From Helicoverpa zea (Eukaryota > Arthropoda > Insecta > Lepidoptera > Noctuidae), in assembly GCF_022581195.2 (NCBI RefSeq), contig NC_061459.1:372001-436000 (forward strand): a stretch of DNA of 64,000 bases, written 5' to 3'. The position numbers and the translations under genes are program-made. Below, piece after piece: positions 1 through 14,545 of the stretch. Position 1 is the stretch's first letter; each line of letters opens with the position of its first letter. The notes under the pieces were generated by a model. That model was not told the origin of the DNA. It saw nothing but the letters and a program-made list of their open reading frames with translations, and searched no databases.

Positions 1-3000
1 CGTTTTATTTACTTTCCTCTTTATTTATAACTTATTAATCATATTTTAACTTGTTGAAGGTTCTGCAATCAATAGGCTTTGTTAAAGTTCAAGTAGAGTT
101 GTTTTCAGAGTTCAAATTAATATTTGTAATTCAACTTATTGATTTTGTTATTTATTAATTTGGGACACCATTAGTTTTTCGTGAAACTTTTATAATACAT
201 GCATATATGTCTTTTTTGCTAACATTGACAAATATCGTTTATCGCATCATCATCACACTAATAACATTCCTACTGTCCTCACCAAGATCACAAATAGAAC
301 CATCTCCAAACTGATAGTGAGCAATCAGTGGTGGATGGCAGGCAATGAGGGTCAGCGTCACAATTGATGGCCATCCAACTAACGTACTTGTTGCTGCGGT
401 CAACTAATTACCTAGCCCTAATGTAATCAATAACGGCGTCTAATGAGCTACACTTGCCAACACGAGGTTACACAGGTAGGTGTTAAGTAGCTCGTGATTT
501 CTCGTTCCCGGGTATTGTTGATAAACTGATTACCCGATTTTTAATAATAGATGTTGTAAAAAGTAATGCAAAGTTTAAAAATTTTATATTTCCAAATTAC
601 AAAAAAACTGGCTTGATTTTTTATTTATTCATCTACATTGTGCTCCTGTCAGCGAATCAGAATGTATATTTTACTCCATCGTGAAAAACTGTATAAAGAA
701 TATAACTCGCCTGCACACATAACACAAATATTGAAGCTGTAAAGTTAAAAGCTATCTGTTTTCAACTGAAACTAAAAACCAAACGAAAGCATTTGTAATG
801 TATTTTTATTAAGTTTTAAGAGAAGGTTGTTATTTTTTCAACGACTTGGTAGTTTATCGCCGGCAATCATAGACTTTATGAGCAATTCAGCTTGTGATTT
901 TAAAAAGCGAGCGTAAAACATCTGTTTGAGCCAGACTATTAATATTTCAATAAAATCGTTTTATACTCAGATGCAGGGCTTTTTACGAAGAATGTAATTT
1001 GAGTTGTGATGCTTTAATGGTTACGATTAATCATTATTTAATGTTTAGGTTATTAAGTTTGCGATTACTTACAATGAGTTTTGATTTATAGATTTTTTAA
1101 TATATTTTTTCTTATACTAGCTTTTTCCCTTGACTTTGTTTAAAGCAAACAATACTAATGACGTGGATAGAACTTAATTTGTGTACTTTACAAGTTTTAG
1201 ATTATTATATTTTCATAACAAATTAATATAGTTTGCAAACAAGGACTGTAATAATATAATTATCTAGAACAAAATCCCCACTACTAAAGAGCTATCAAAT
1301 AAAATTAGAAATTACGACCTTATAACAAACGGGCGTCGAACCCACGACACAATAGTGAAGAGGTCACGTGTCACTCCAATTAATCCCGCTTTATGAAGAA
1401 ATTCTTCAAATTCTCCACATTGCTCGACTTCTCCACATTCCTCAGCAGACTGTATCAGATTGCGTGATGGAATGCTGCAGCACTGAGGACTATGCATTTT
1501 AAAGACCTACACAAGTTTAAATAAAGAACAAACGGGTTATGTCCTGAATATATAATTTTTCATCGTTTGATGAAGTTTTTCTGGGCCAGTCGGGTGATTT
1601 AAATAATAGTTCAGTTTATTATGAATAGTGTCACGAGGGTCATAGCATTAATGTCATGAAGTATATACTTCATTTGTAAGGAAAATGCCACAATTTCTGC
1701 CGGAAAACTATTAGTATAGATAGTAAAAACATTAAGTATCTTATTCTCTCTATTTCATCATGAACTAGCCAATTACATTCATTAAACATAATACATAAGC
1801 CATGCCTTATTTATTTAGTTTTACTCGTAGAACAAAAATAATAACGTAATACATTATCGAGATACCGTTGTATTTTTATAACAAGATTACATAAAAATAA
1901 TGTACCTAAGTCTTTAGAGATCCACGTGCGAGATTATCGCAGTGTTGCATAAACACGGCGGTGAGAACTCAAATATTATGAGCTCAAATAATAACAAAAT
2001 ATGTACATTTGTATAGTGTTGTGTGTTGTACTAATGTAACACGACTCGTGTCGGCAACGTCACGGTTTTAAGTAATGAATGAGACAAATGACTGCCGTGT
2101 TGGTATAATTGGGATATAAACCACTGTTGAGAAAGAGAGCCTGAATTCGATTCTAAGCTGAGTCACCTTTACTTTGAGTCTTACCTATTCAAGTAAACCG
2201 CAAATATTTCATTCTTAACTTCAGTTCTGAGCATGGAAATCAAATTAGTCAAATAAACTCCAATGATTAGCTTACCTAGTGATCTTCATGCAGCGTTTAT
2301 GTTATTTTAATTGACTTACCCCCAATTTCAGCATCCTCCACAATCTGAAAAGAAAGTAATTTATCACAAACATACGCCAGTAAATAAGAGAGCCACTTGT
2401 GTATGTACACACGGGCGCTGCATCCCGAGGTCTGGTTGGGTCAATGTTTGCAGTACAAACGCAGACGGACTGCAACGCGCGGTTTCATCAATTTACATTC
2501 AGCAATATTTGCACAAACGTTGGGTATTTGGATGCAGCGGTTAAGGGGTTTTGTGTAAGGATACAGGTATTTTTGTTGTGTTAAAGTTGATTAGCATACC
2601 CAATCAACTGCAAAATATTCTTTTAAAGTACTGGGTACGATTAGTGATATAAATATTATGTTGGTTTTATTTCATAATAGTACAACATATTTCTTAACTG
2701 AGTAATGATTTTTGGTTTTATACGAGCTACAACCTCCTAACCTAAATTCCATATTGATACTAAAATAATATTGACAAAGAGAGCGAATTTTGTAGATTAC
2801 ACAATCCTACAAAGCACTATACAAAGGTTTCAAAAGAACAAGAAAACGTCTGAATTCAAGGAAAGTGCAGATTTTGCCGCTCGTTGCATCCTCTCAGACT
2901 TACATTTGCATTGGCAGGTAACCTGCTTAGAACCGCTTTACAGATTTATGTTCAAAGCGTTCTTACGAGCTTACTTGTAAATAAAACTAAGTAGGAACAT

Positions 3001-5885
3001 TAAAAGTAGCTGTTACGGTACGCACTGGCGACATTTAAGTATCGTCTATTTTTAATGGTCGCCTAGGAACTATACAATATTTAAATAAGGTAATTTTTGT
3101 TCATATTGAACGTGTCCTGAAAGTTTATATATCATATCTTTATCCAGATAGAATATTAAATTTAAGACAGATTTGTATATAAAAAAAAAACACTTTAAAA
3201 TGAAGGCTGGCTTGATCTGTAAATGATTATGCGCTCTTCAGAAACGCTTGCTACTACTAATGAGATCGGAAAAGTTCACTAGTTGCGAGAAAGGGTTATA
3301 AACGTAACAATTCCTCGAAATCCCATCATACAAAAACATGGAGCTTATAATGGATATTTCATAACATATTTCGACGAACTATGTTTATTTGAACAATACC
3401 AAGAAGAACATTTACCCGCTCGTATTCATACAGAATAAACATAAAATCATAGAGATCTAAACAATAACCGCGGAAGCAGTGTACAAAGTTGGTTTCATTT
3501 GAAAGTTTCCCGTTTTTCAAGCATACAGCACACATCCCAAGTGGGGTGACCTACTCTCTTGAATTCGTGATACGGAACTTTTTTCATCAATAGGTTCCGC
3601 GACGAGGCGAGAGCGAAAATACTCCAGTTGAGTTCCAGTTGACGCACTACAATATTCTCTCTTGGATTATGTCACACATATTTACTTTACGGGTTTGATT
3701 TTCAATCTGAAATATTACAGACGAGAATTATAGGAGATCAGAAAATACATAATTCAGAATTCTGACCTGTATCCATTATTCAGAAATGAGGCTAAAACCC
3801 GGAATAACTAATTGACACGCAAAGTTTTAAAGGCTTTCAAAATTATAACATTGGTTTGATTGTAAGGTTTAAAATAGAACGCCTTCAACTTGATGACAAG
3901 ATGTTTGATGGTTCTTACGATTGATCCATTATTTTAATTGGCACCTTCTGAAATAAAATAAAAAAACTATTTTTGATCTTGGCTGCATTAATATTTATAC
4001 GACTACGATGTACAACATCACCGTGGAAACCAGATAAAAGTGTACGTAAATACTTTAAATAATCTCATGTAAGGATTTCTTTGAGCGGGTGCTCGGAAAA
4101 GCCAAACTTACGTAATCTTTAGTCAAATATTGATGTTATTACTTGAGATATCCGCCCGAAAACACCAAAAAATTCACAAGAAAAATACCTTTCTGAGGTT
4201 TTAAGAGCCCTCAGCATCAGCTGACGCAAAAAGTGTGTTCTTACCTTTTGAAGTTTTTTCTCCTGGTCGTTATGTTTTCGAAAGATAAGTCGGGATATTA
4301 ATAATGAATTTGGTAGAAGGCGGCGCGGATAACCAGATTATAATGATGGTCCCTTTGGAATGAAAAAGGCCCCATTCAACAATATTAAAACATAAAATAA
4401 AAAGATAGGAAAGTTTTTCGACTAAAAGTACTTTTCGCTAAGCGCCGTTCGTGTCAGAATATATTACAGTCGTCAGACTAGATACGTTGAGTTTAGGAAT
4501 TTGAAATTTATTGTAGGATATCTTATAAATATCCTCATTAAATTGTAAGTAAGTTGTCAACCAATTAAAATACAAAACCTGCCCCAGATTCCCAAAATAT
4601 CCCGCAAAACATACAACGCAAAATATCTCCTGCTTTAATACAAATGGCCTTACTACAAAAACTTTAAACCCAGTTTTACACTTGTCTAATAAAATTTTGG
4701 CTGCAAAATGAACCATATGTCAACGTCATAATTTGACATTTTTTTAGACAAGGCATAAACTGACGTTTAAAAGTTTTTGTATTAAGGCGGAAAATGTTTT
4801 AAAAGGACAACCCCTAGGGCTGCACGTGAAAATAAAATAATTGTATCATAAACGTATAATAGAGGAGACGGGCGTGTAATTAATGGGGCTTGTAATATAA
4901 ATTGATATAAATTGTGTCTCCACGGACGGCGGAACCACTACGATATGAATACGGAATTATGTGGGTTCCAGTGAAGTTTGATCGAGATAACCCGCGATGA
5001 AACGGTTTATTGCGCAAGTAAATTATTATGGATGGTCAGCGAAATTATTTTGTTCTCAAATTAAAGGATTTTTCTTTGTATTTTGGGTAAGTTATCTATG
5101 AAGACTTATGAGTTTGATTGTGGTAACGAGAACACAAAATACTTGTTTCAGTAGAGTTTTTGGGTCATAAAATTTTGTTGTTGTAAAGATATGACATCTT
5201 AATATTGACTATTGTTATAACCACAGCGTTGGCGTCTTTGCATATTTAAATTGCCAAAGATAAAGGCGGAACAATTAACAAATGACCAAATCATTTCGTT
5301 TGTACCAATTACACTAATGGTTTTGTTTAATTATAAATCTGACAGTTATCAAAGCGCACTTTGGCCAAAATTTAATTTTAAATAAATAAATTACGTAGTC
5401 GGTCTACCAAAGACATCAGTTCATAAAGTTAATTTTGGCCATTGCCAAGTAGGTAGGTATCTATTTCAATTCAGTGTTGTCATATACATACATTTATATA
5501 CAATTAGGTGAGATACCCAAGTGAATCGTTTAGCTAAAGCAATTCGTAAGCAACTATTAATATTCATTAAGACATGGCAGCGCTTCGGTCTATTAATTCA
5601 AACGGTAGTTCGATCTACTTCAGAGCTTTTGTTTCTATTGTGGGGGGTTCCACTAGTCTATTAGAGGTTTAAGGAGAGGTTTCACTGGACCAATGATTAA
5701 TAGATACGGGGATGTTACTGAGTGATTAATGAACTGAGGAAACTTAGTTGAATGGAGTCTGTTGGTTTCTTTTTCAGGTGTGATTGTGGTAGTCTTTTAT
5801 TCCTTTGAAAATGGTTTAAGAACAATTAAAAATTCTATTTGAGTTAGTTAAAATAACGGTATTTGTCGTTTTCATCAAAGACTAA
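1..5885. other. Non-coding AT-rich DNA, no gene seen
   Basis: No frame longer than about 92 codons and none that I recognise. Small frames near 2311-2544 and 4438-4716 have no domain, and no splice context was found. Apart from the weak box-B trace near 1340 I see no repeat structure. Confidence 0.6.
1317..1400 (-). repeat. Possible tRNA-derived SINE remnant
   Basis: The minus strand contains GTGTCGTGGGTTCGACGCCC, which resembles a pol III box B (GGTTCGANNCC). I cannot find a matching box A at the right distance, so it is either an old SINE piece or chance. Confidence 0.25.
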
Positions 5886-6003
5886 CCTCCCCACTCAGAG
5901 ATATTTAATGATTACTTAAGTCACTCCTTAGTGACGGAATGTCATACAAATCCTTCACTAAGGAATGGCTTAAGTAACCATTAAAAGTCTCTGAGTGGGG
6001 AGG
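5886..6003. mobile_element. 118-bp palindromic MITE
   Basis: Ends CCTCCCCACTCAGAGA and TCTCTGAGTGGGGAGG are inverted copies. Pairing continues inward for about 50 bp through TTAATG, TTACTTAAG and TCCTTAGTGA with about seven mismatches, leaving a loop of roughly 15 nt. Size and structure fit a foldback MITE. The flanks (GACTAA / AAAATA) show no clear target duplication. Confidence 0.75.
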
Positions 6004-9000
6004 AAAATAACTTTAGAAAGAGTTAGCGAACACAGTAGGTTCGTTTATGAACATGAACAATAGGTGTTAATAGACATTCCTATAAAAATATTTGCTCAGC
6101 CAGAGTCAAACATTGACCTATTTATTGACCGCATTATTATCCAAGCTTATTTCGCTTTGATGCTTAGTTATCATTATAATTATAATCAAAAGCCTTTATT
6201 ATTAACTATGTACATATAGGACACGACCTCGGTTTATTATTTGGTATTTGATAATACATAATTGGATATTTGAAACTCCGATTACCTGAGACTTAACCTA
6301 AATAAATTCTATGGTAATGATCTGCGATTGTCGTTGGATACTAGATATCCAGATAATTTTACTTTTACTAATACTAACTGTTACCCGCAGTACCACTTGT
6401 TTTATCCTTTATCAGACTCTAGACTATCTGTGTACCAGAAACCTTTCATTTGCATCAAACGGTCACGACAGAGTGTGTTCGCCTTCTCTTTGATGATTTT
6501 TCAAAAACTTTGACACCTAGTGGGTTTACCACGAACTACAAATAAAAACTGAGAGTGGAATTTGTATGCTAACTCCAGCGATCGATTTTATTTGTGAACA
6601 TGATCCTGGTAGAAATAAAGTATACCCAAGCTTTATAACTAAAGCAAAGCCTTTTGTCATACCTATAACTATTTTCTTAAAGACTCAATCTATCGAGTCT
6701 ACAGTAATCACACATCCCTAAACACCAGTCACCAGTCCACTATATAAAACTTTCACGAAAATCTTACTCCTAATCCCAAAATACATATAAAACCTATCCT
6801 AGATAATCGTGTCTCCAACAAACTTGCAAGGGTACATAAAACTTTACTTTTAGGACTCAGTATCTCTCTCACTTACGTAAGTATGACACCAAACAAAGTG
6901 GCGCATGAAATATCTTGCCGGCTTCTCATAACGCTGTAGTGGCTCGTTAATAATTCAGACAAACTTTCCTACACTCATCAGGAATAACATTACCTTATCA
7001 AGGAATAGTTTTAGCTAAAAGCTGGAAATAGGGTAAATTGTTGAGGCTTCTTGAATTTGGATATGCCAAAAAAACAATCGGTTGGAAAAGTTTTCAGACT
7101 CTTATTAAAATTCAGTTTTGTTCAAATTGTCTAGATCATTTTTAAATCTTCTGTTTCAGATCAAGTGGTAAATTATCTTTAGATTCCATTTCAAATTTCC
7201 CAACCTCTATCTAAACCTAATTTCTATTATTAAATCATTTTATTTTGTCTATACCCCTTTTTATATTTATCCACATACAGTTTTAAATAGAAGTGAGTTG
7301 TTACTGCTTATTACTTGGGATTTGGCACTGGTGCGCCAAACGTTACGCCAAATACGGTTTAAAGGAGGCATAACGTGCCCGTTTGTCATGTTATTATCAG
7401 TCGAGTGTCCACTGCTGGGGGACACACTGTCCGACGGTCATTGGCGGACATTTTCGTTATTATGAACGCTTATTTTACTGTGCTTTGGAACTGTTCAACT
7501 ATAAGCATGAAGTGAGGAATCATCGCTATTAAACTTTTTTTATTGTCTGACATACGTTATATTATGAGGTTGGCGTCGACGCGACAGATACTAAAACAAT
7601 TCAAATAAAAATATGTGTCATAAAAATCAGGATGAAAATATATGTATAAAGTGTTTCATAAAGAGTTTAAGAGGCACTAAAAACGTTAAATAAATCTCAG
7701 AAAATAGCTGGATTGGAATTATAATTTTCTTTTGGACTTTGGTAACTGATTTATGAAAGCCCAACCAACAAAAAACTTGAAGTACAGGCATTGTAATGCG
7801 AACAAAAATCGTCGTACAAAATCCTCGCTTGTTCCAAAACATTTCTCGAGCATAAAGGTAGACAAAGCGTCAATAGATCCATTATCAGGACGTCTGTTCG
7901 GCGAACAGGAATTCATAAAACTCCGGCTAAATTCCGGGCAATTGTCCGCGCCGTGACCTTCATTGTTACACAATAAAGTGCCTCAGGTTGTCAGCGATAT
8001 TTTCTTGTAAATCGTCACAGTTTTGTTAGCAGTCCAACCGGCGTTTTGTACACTTAGCAGACAAATGGGGCGTCAAGTGCTTGTGCATTCAGCGAAAAAA
8101 GATGCACTGCGTTTCGGGATAAATCGAGCTTGAAACACTCTTGCGTTGCTACAAAAGATGAGGACGTGTGCTCCAAAATAGAACAGTGATTATGGATTTT
8201 GCTGCAGTTTGTGTTGTGAATTATGTAACCTTTTCTTTTGAACTTTAGTGCAGTTTTCGTTTACACATTTTCGTTCAATACAAAAGGCGATGTTGAAACA
8301 AAATCAGGTACCTTTTATATCCATGGTATTTGTATATTTATCAGGATCGACGTCATTACTATTGCAATAATGTTGCTATCCTTTCTTCTTCCTAGTTCCT
8401 GTCAACGATATTTTCTCTATATTGCTTGTGCTGCGCTTGTATGACTATTTATTGCATTTACGTTAGGGAAACGAAATTACATTGTGTGTTATGTCAGAGC
8501 GAATCGAAGCTACAAGAAATAACGAGTTTGGGTGTTTTCAGAGAAGTAAGCTTCAGCATGTTTTCTTTAAGATTCTGTTATTTAATGGAGCTACAGCAAT
8601 GTGAAAAGAGGAAATGAAAAATTCACAATTTTAGTGAAACAAAATATCCAAGTTTAGTATAAAGTGTGGTAGTTCCGCGCAATTGATTCCTTTTACAGAT
8701 ATTACTGCAATATTTTACAAAGTTTTATTTACATTTGGTGTGGCCTAACATCTCAATACAGTCCGCGTTTTGGTTTCCACAAAGTTTCATTTGATTTGCG
8801 ACCACCAAGCCTCGTGCCAAGCGGGAGATCTGTTTTGGCAGTTACCAACGAAACTTGCTATATTTCAAAGTTTTCAAACATACAACTTTGTTACATTTGG
8901 AGTACGAACAACTCTCGGCCAGGAATACTTGGCGAACTTTTCAGGTGGGTTTTTTGCCCCCGAGAGCCGAAGTTTTTGCGCTAATCGAAATATACATATC

Positions 9001-12000
9001 GCTTTGTGTTTTCAGGAGTTTGAAAGAATTGCTTTTGTTGAAGGTGAGAAATGAAAAGGAATTGAAAAGTAGCTTCGAAAAATAATCTTTTTTATGTAAA
9101 AACAGAGGAAAAACTTTGTCTGACTTCGGGTTTGCAAAGACAGAGGACAAACTAAAGTCAACATGTAAAGACTGGGAGTATAAGAGGAACATTGTAAAAC
9201 AGGACATTTCAGCGAGGCGTTACTTATTCAGGCGGTTTGTCGGCGAGGTAGTGCCGCTCAAATATTCAATGCCGCCATCTTGTGCTTGTGTTAAGCTGCG
9301 GGTTAACTGCTGCCGCAAATGACGTCACCAGAATGCTAAATGTGAACAAAGTGCGTCTGTGTAGTTATGCCAAGACACATGTGAGACTGTCTTAATTACT
9401 ATGCATACAACTTAAAATTTTAATCAACAGGAGTACCTATCAGTTTACCAAGAAGAATATATCTCACTCTTCATCAAGGTAATTTTTTTTGAGAGTAATA
9501 AAATATGACATGATAAGACAACATCGTGAGCTAAGATTGAAAGACATGATTGATAGTATCGAGTTTTTGGATAAAGTTGAGTTTCATACTTGAGTATCAC
9601 TCAAGAACCTTGTTATAAAAAGCAAAGGAAACCAACAAAATGTTTCCACCTAGCAACCAATAGAGTTTCTATTGTTTTTCTACACGATATAAGTGGCAGC
9701 CTAAAACAATTTTTATTTACAGCTCAATTCCCATATTTTATTTGTTTACACTCGAGGGGAAAGTAAATGAAAGATTTTACGGCAAATATAAAGCGGAGCG
9801 AACTTTAGATAAGAAAGTGGAGTGTCGTATTTTTATCGTTAAACCTCTCCGGTAATGTATTCGGTACAGTTCGATATGTTCGGCATGTTTCAGTCGGAGT
9901 GGCAAGTTTCTACAAACTTCCACCGACTTAGTATTTGCAATACACTCGAATTGGTCTCGTAATGCACTTCCACGCACACCTGTTCCGATGGATTATTTTT
10001 TGCCAGTTTTCAATGGAGAATTTAATAAAATTTCGCCAATCCATTCCACCTCAGTAATTTTTGGACAGACCACTGCTGTAAATAAAATATTTTTTGTACT
10101 GAACATGAATGATGAAAAAAAGATTCAGCATTCACTATTTTTAAGTTCTAGCCTGAAACGACACGAATCCAACTCTATTCCACATATTACGTAAAACATT
10201 TTAAAGAGTTATGAAAACCGATTAAAGTGTCGATCAAACTTAATAAATGTTAGTCACACTTTCATAATAAGATGTCAATCATGATGACAACGTAATACTC
10301 GTACTTACAGCTTTCCAAAATTTTCTAATTTTATATAGGTATTCAACTGATAGAAGGATTTGATAAATCCACATTTATGTTATTTTAATCGAAGCCTGAT
10401 TAGTTGGATTTAATGTAATGTGTTTAAGTGATTACATTTAATATTTTTCCAAAAATATATATGTATAGCTAATTAGTGTGATGAATCTGCTTTTTAAATA
10501 GATATAATTACAAATGATTAAGTATCATCGCGTGGAAAATATCCTGAATATGTAAATACTTACTTCAAAGTTTATGTTTATCCATTTAAGAGATATTGGC
10601 GCAGCAATAAAACATAGTCGTGAATAGCGCATAATCGTACAGTTTTCGATATAAAACGGCACTTTGTGAGAATTCCCCGGCATTCGCTCGTCGCCGTCGC
10701 TTCAAGCTGCGATATGAATATTATAACATTCTTCTCTCCTATATTTATTGAGAAATTTCTGTCAATAGCTGTCTGCGTTGTTTGTAAGTCTGTGCTGTAC
10801 TATTTTTTTTTTGGTATTGGTTATAGTCACGCTATATGTTTTATTGGTCTTAAATTGTCATCTGAATTGCAATAAGTTGGATTTGTAAAAAGTTCACAGT
10901 TCAAAGTTTTTGAAAAGCAGTTTTTTCTCAATTTTTATTTATCAAATCTAATCATCTAATCAAAAGCTGATATCACAAAACAGCCAACAAATCAGCCACA
11001 TCAGGTTTACCATAGCAGTCCATTGTTGAGCTCGTCGGCTGATAAACGCCGGCTTGGCTGATTTACCGGCCGAAGCCCGCCATTAACGGCATTACGCTAA
11101 CACCGGGGGTTAGCAGGACTCAAGCCTGATTTGCAACTTGTGCTCCGATGTCTTGGGATATATCTATATGTCTATATAATATGCGAGTAGGTTTGTTGTG
11201 CCCTACTGATAAGGGTATGTGTGAATAGTGAAGGGTTATTTTGATGTACGAATGTTTTTAAATCTTTTTAAATACTTTATTACAATTGTCTAGAATCAAT
11301 TTAACTTTAATAATTTTATAAGCGATTGTGTGAACCAAATCCAAAAAAAAAAATCTGATTCTGTGTGAGATGAAAACAAGGCATAGCTTTTTGTAGATAT
11401 GATATTCATAGTTCAGTTGAATCGATCCGTATGCTGCCTTTCAAACTAACGCAATTGTCTAAACGATAAAGCAATATTTATTTCAAAACTTTTCTTTTAA
11501 GATGGCTTTATTAATATAAAACAATTCAAGAACCCTTACAAATCCGATTACAGAACCAGACAGCCATTTGATGAAAAATAAAACGTGATCTAATAAAGAA
11601 CTTTCTCAACTAGGTTCTGTCAATTTATGCTGACTTACTTACATAAAACTCGTCAAAATCAAATACAAGTAATCTCGTAAATTGGATACAAACAATATAC
11701 ACTACTTAGGAATGTTGAAAAAATAATCCGTAGTCTCAAAGGCGGAGTACTAATAAATAATACATAGCAAAAGTTCCCGGGTCGGCTCATACAGAAGATT
11801 GATCCGCGCATTCCGAATACATTTACATGTGGGAATAAATCATAACAGAACGCGCGTCGATGTTCCTCAACATCAACCTTATTTATATTGTTTGTACGCG
11901 AGGAGCCGATACTCTCCACTCATGTTCTATACTCGAATTATTTTCGAAGCAAATCGACATATTCGAGCAACTAATAGAGTTATTGGACTGGACGTCGAAC

Positions 12001-14020
12001 AGTTTGTTAAAAATTTCATATTTTTTCCGAAGCCGAGATTGAGTGCCGAAAATAACTTTAAAATCGTTCCTCACAGCGCTTTATTATGCATGCTAGGTCA
12101 TTATAGGATATCATAAATCACGCCACTTTTTACCCCACATAATAACAATTGGTAAACCTTAGTACTAAAAGCCTTACATAAAAGTACGTTTTGAAGAATG
12201 ATTTAGCGTATTTTTTACCGCAACGAACCGAGAGCAAGAATATTGTTCCCAACTTTTTACTATTACTGGGAAAACTTGTTAAATGTGGAATATGGCTTGA
12301 TTGAAACAATACATTCGAAGCAATACTTCAAAAACTTTGACATAAAACATTGATGTTGGAATCTAGTGAAACAGTTTTTTAGGTCTCGGTATAAGGAAAA
12401 TAACATTATTTTTGCAAAACAACCCGAGACTTTCGTGGTTTCAGTAAAAAATAGAATTCATTGGAGTGATAAAGGAAGAGAATGAGTGGATACCTAATAT
12501 GTTTTTGTACATTTTATTGTCTTCCTTGACCTAATAATATAACTTAACTGTTTTGCTCTGGTTTATAACAAAGCTTCGTGTACATTAGGTATATATTTAC
12601 CCTTCTCTAGTGACTTTATAAAAGCAATTACTCGCATACTCGAATGTTAAATAGAGGCGTTAACTAGTCTAATAATTTAATTTAATTCGTAAACCAGAAT
12701 TGGTATTTAAGAGATGTCAGCAAAACACTTGGAACAAATTAATTGCTTCGGTGATAAAAGGCGAGGTTTGAAAAAGTTATGGACTTAAAAATGAGTGAGA
12801 CAGTAAAACCTAAAATCTTGCTTAAAATATGGAACAGTTTATCGCTCCATTTAAAATAATTAAAAAATATAGTTGAGCTAAAAATAAATCCGCACCTCGA
12901 ACTCTTTTATTCGCAGTTTTTAGTTTTAAAAAGCTTTTGTTTAATTAGTGCGCTGTGACTAATTTACTATGGTCGGTGGAAGTAGTGGGAGGCGCCAGTT
13001 AGCACAGAATAAAACTCTAGATTCCATTAACGCAGCGAGTTGTTAAACTGTTATTTTATCAAGTCACAGAATTGGAAACATACTTTACTATGTTTTAAAT
13101 TAAACGCCTGGCACTGTTTTTAATCTCGTTTTTTTTAACTTTAGCTCTGTTCTTAGATTGTATCAATAAGTGTAAACATTGAATTTGCCACAGTGAAAAA
13201 ACATACCTGCTTAACCTTAACCAATAACACAAAGTGTTCTATTATTAAATCACCGTTTAGATGTCAATCAAAATTGATGTAATAGGTATTGTATTGTGAC
13301 AATTTTTTTTTGCACGTAGCTTTTACGTAATAAAAAACTTCCAAATTGAACTTATCCAACCTGCAACATAGTCATACGTGGCACCGTGCCCGTTCGACAC
13401 GATCCACCGTTAGTTTTCACCAAAACATTTATTTAACGCGAGTCGTCTTATATTTTTCCGTCTTTATCTGGAGTCCGGAGTAAACCACTTGGATTACATT
13501 ATTCGCTTTGCAGCGTTTAAATGAATGCCTTCGTGATTCATTCCAACCGTTTACCCCTGAAACATTGACAATGCTGTTTATTACCAACATTAACTCAATT
13601 ATTTTAAAGACTCTGATTTTGAGAAAGATTGAAGGTCGTTAGATGTAATTTAGTAGATTTATTTGGTGGTTTGTATTGTTTAAGCAATTATTAAGTTGCT
13701 CCTTCTGATTTATAAATATTTACTAAAGTTACATAAACATCAACATGAGATCCTAGAGATGTGACTTTAACACATAAACTTACTTCTCTATAACTAACTT
13801 CTTATGCACAAGCAACCACAAAACATTTTCAACGTTATCTATTACAAAACTTTACAAACTCCGAAACACTACCCACATACAAATCTTTGCAAAACAAGAA
13901 ACTCCTTAGTCCCGGGTTTCTCATTCTTCAGCCAGAAAAAAGGTTAGTCTACAGTAATCCTATGCGTGTCTTCATTACCCGGCATTAAGGCGATGACTCG
14001 ACTTGATGAGCTCCTTTGTA

Positions 14021-14056
14021 CCCCGTCCCTCCCCCCAACTCCCCCTACCACTCCCC
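14021..14056 (-). promoter_or_regulatory. G-quadruplex-capable tract (minus strand)
   Basis: The plus strand has a C-rich tract with five runs of three or more C; the minus strand therefore reads GGGG-GGGGG-GGGGGG-GGG-GGGG with loops of 7, 4, 1 and 2 nt. A palindromic CRE-like octamer TGACGTCA follows at 14070-14077. Unusual for AT-rich DNA; a regulatory role is only a possibility. Confidence 0.4.
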
Positions 14057-14500
14057 TCTTTGTGCCTCGTGACGTCACCACGCGAAACATTTTAGGCAAA
14101 TTGTATAGATGTTGTTCTTTCATTTCGTTCGTAGGTGTAAAATGTAATTTGGTGAAATAAATTAGGACTTTCATGATAAATAGCTGAGGTCTGGGCTGAG
14201 GTTATTGATGTTTATCTAGAGGAGGTATGTGCCGATATTCCTTAAATAGCATGAAAAGCTTTATATTCAGATAAGAGAACTAAGACCTCGTGAAAAATCT
14301 TCAAAAGAGCTTTATAAATAAACCTCATTCATTTTGAAATGAATAACTGCTAATTTTAGCCATAAACGCTGTGACGTCGAAAATATATTTTGAATACAAC
14401 TAATTTTAGCTGAAAGTTCCTCAACACAGGTGCCACACTAATCAAGTAGAGAATCCTATCAATTCGTTGGCGTCTCCCATGCGTGCGTACAAACTAGAAA

Positions 14501-14545
14501 ACCGGATTACCCGGCTCAGTCGCCGGATTACACAACTTGTAATCG
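14501..14545. promoter_or_regulatory. Cluster of GGATTA (K50 homeodomain-type) sites
   Basis: CCGGATTAC occurs twice 21 bp apart (GGATTA at 14504-14509 and 14525-14530), with a TAATCG at 14540-14545. GGATTA/TAATCC is the known core for Bicoid/Otx-type homeodomains. The repeat, its two-turn spacing and the locally higher GC are seen in the sequence; enhancer function is inference. Confidence 0.25.

Noticed and set aside
1317..1400. tRNA gene on the minus strand
   Set aside because: Only a box-B-like string is present. There is no box A, acceptor stem or cloverleaf that I can draw.
13944..14174. 76-codon Gly/Arg-containing frame on the minus strand
   Set aside because: Its middle is the G-rich tract translated; no domain and no support beyond an ATG.
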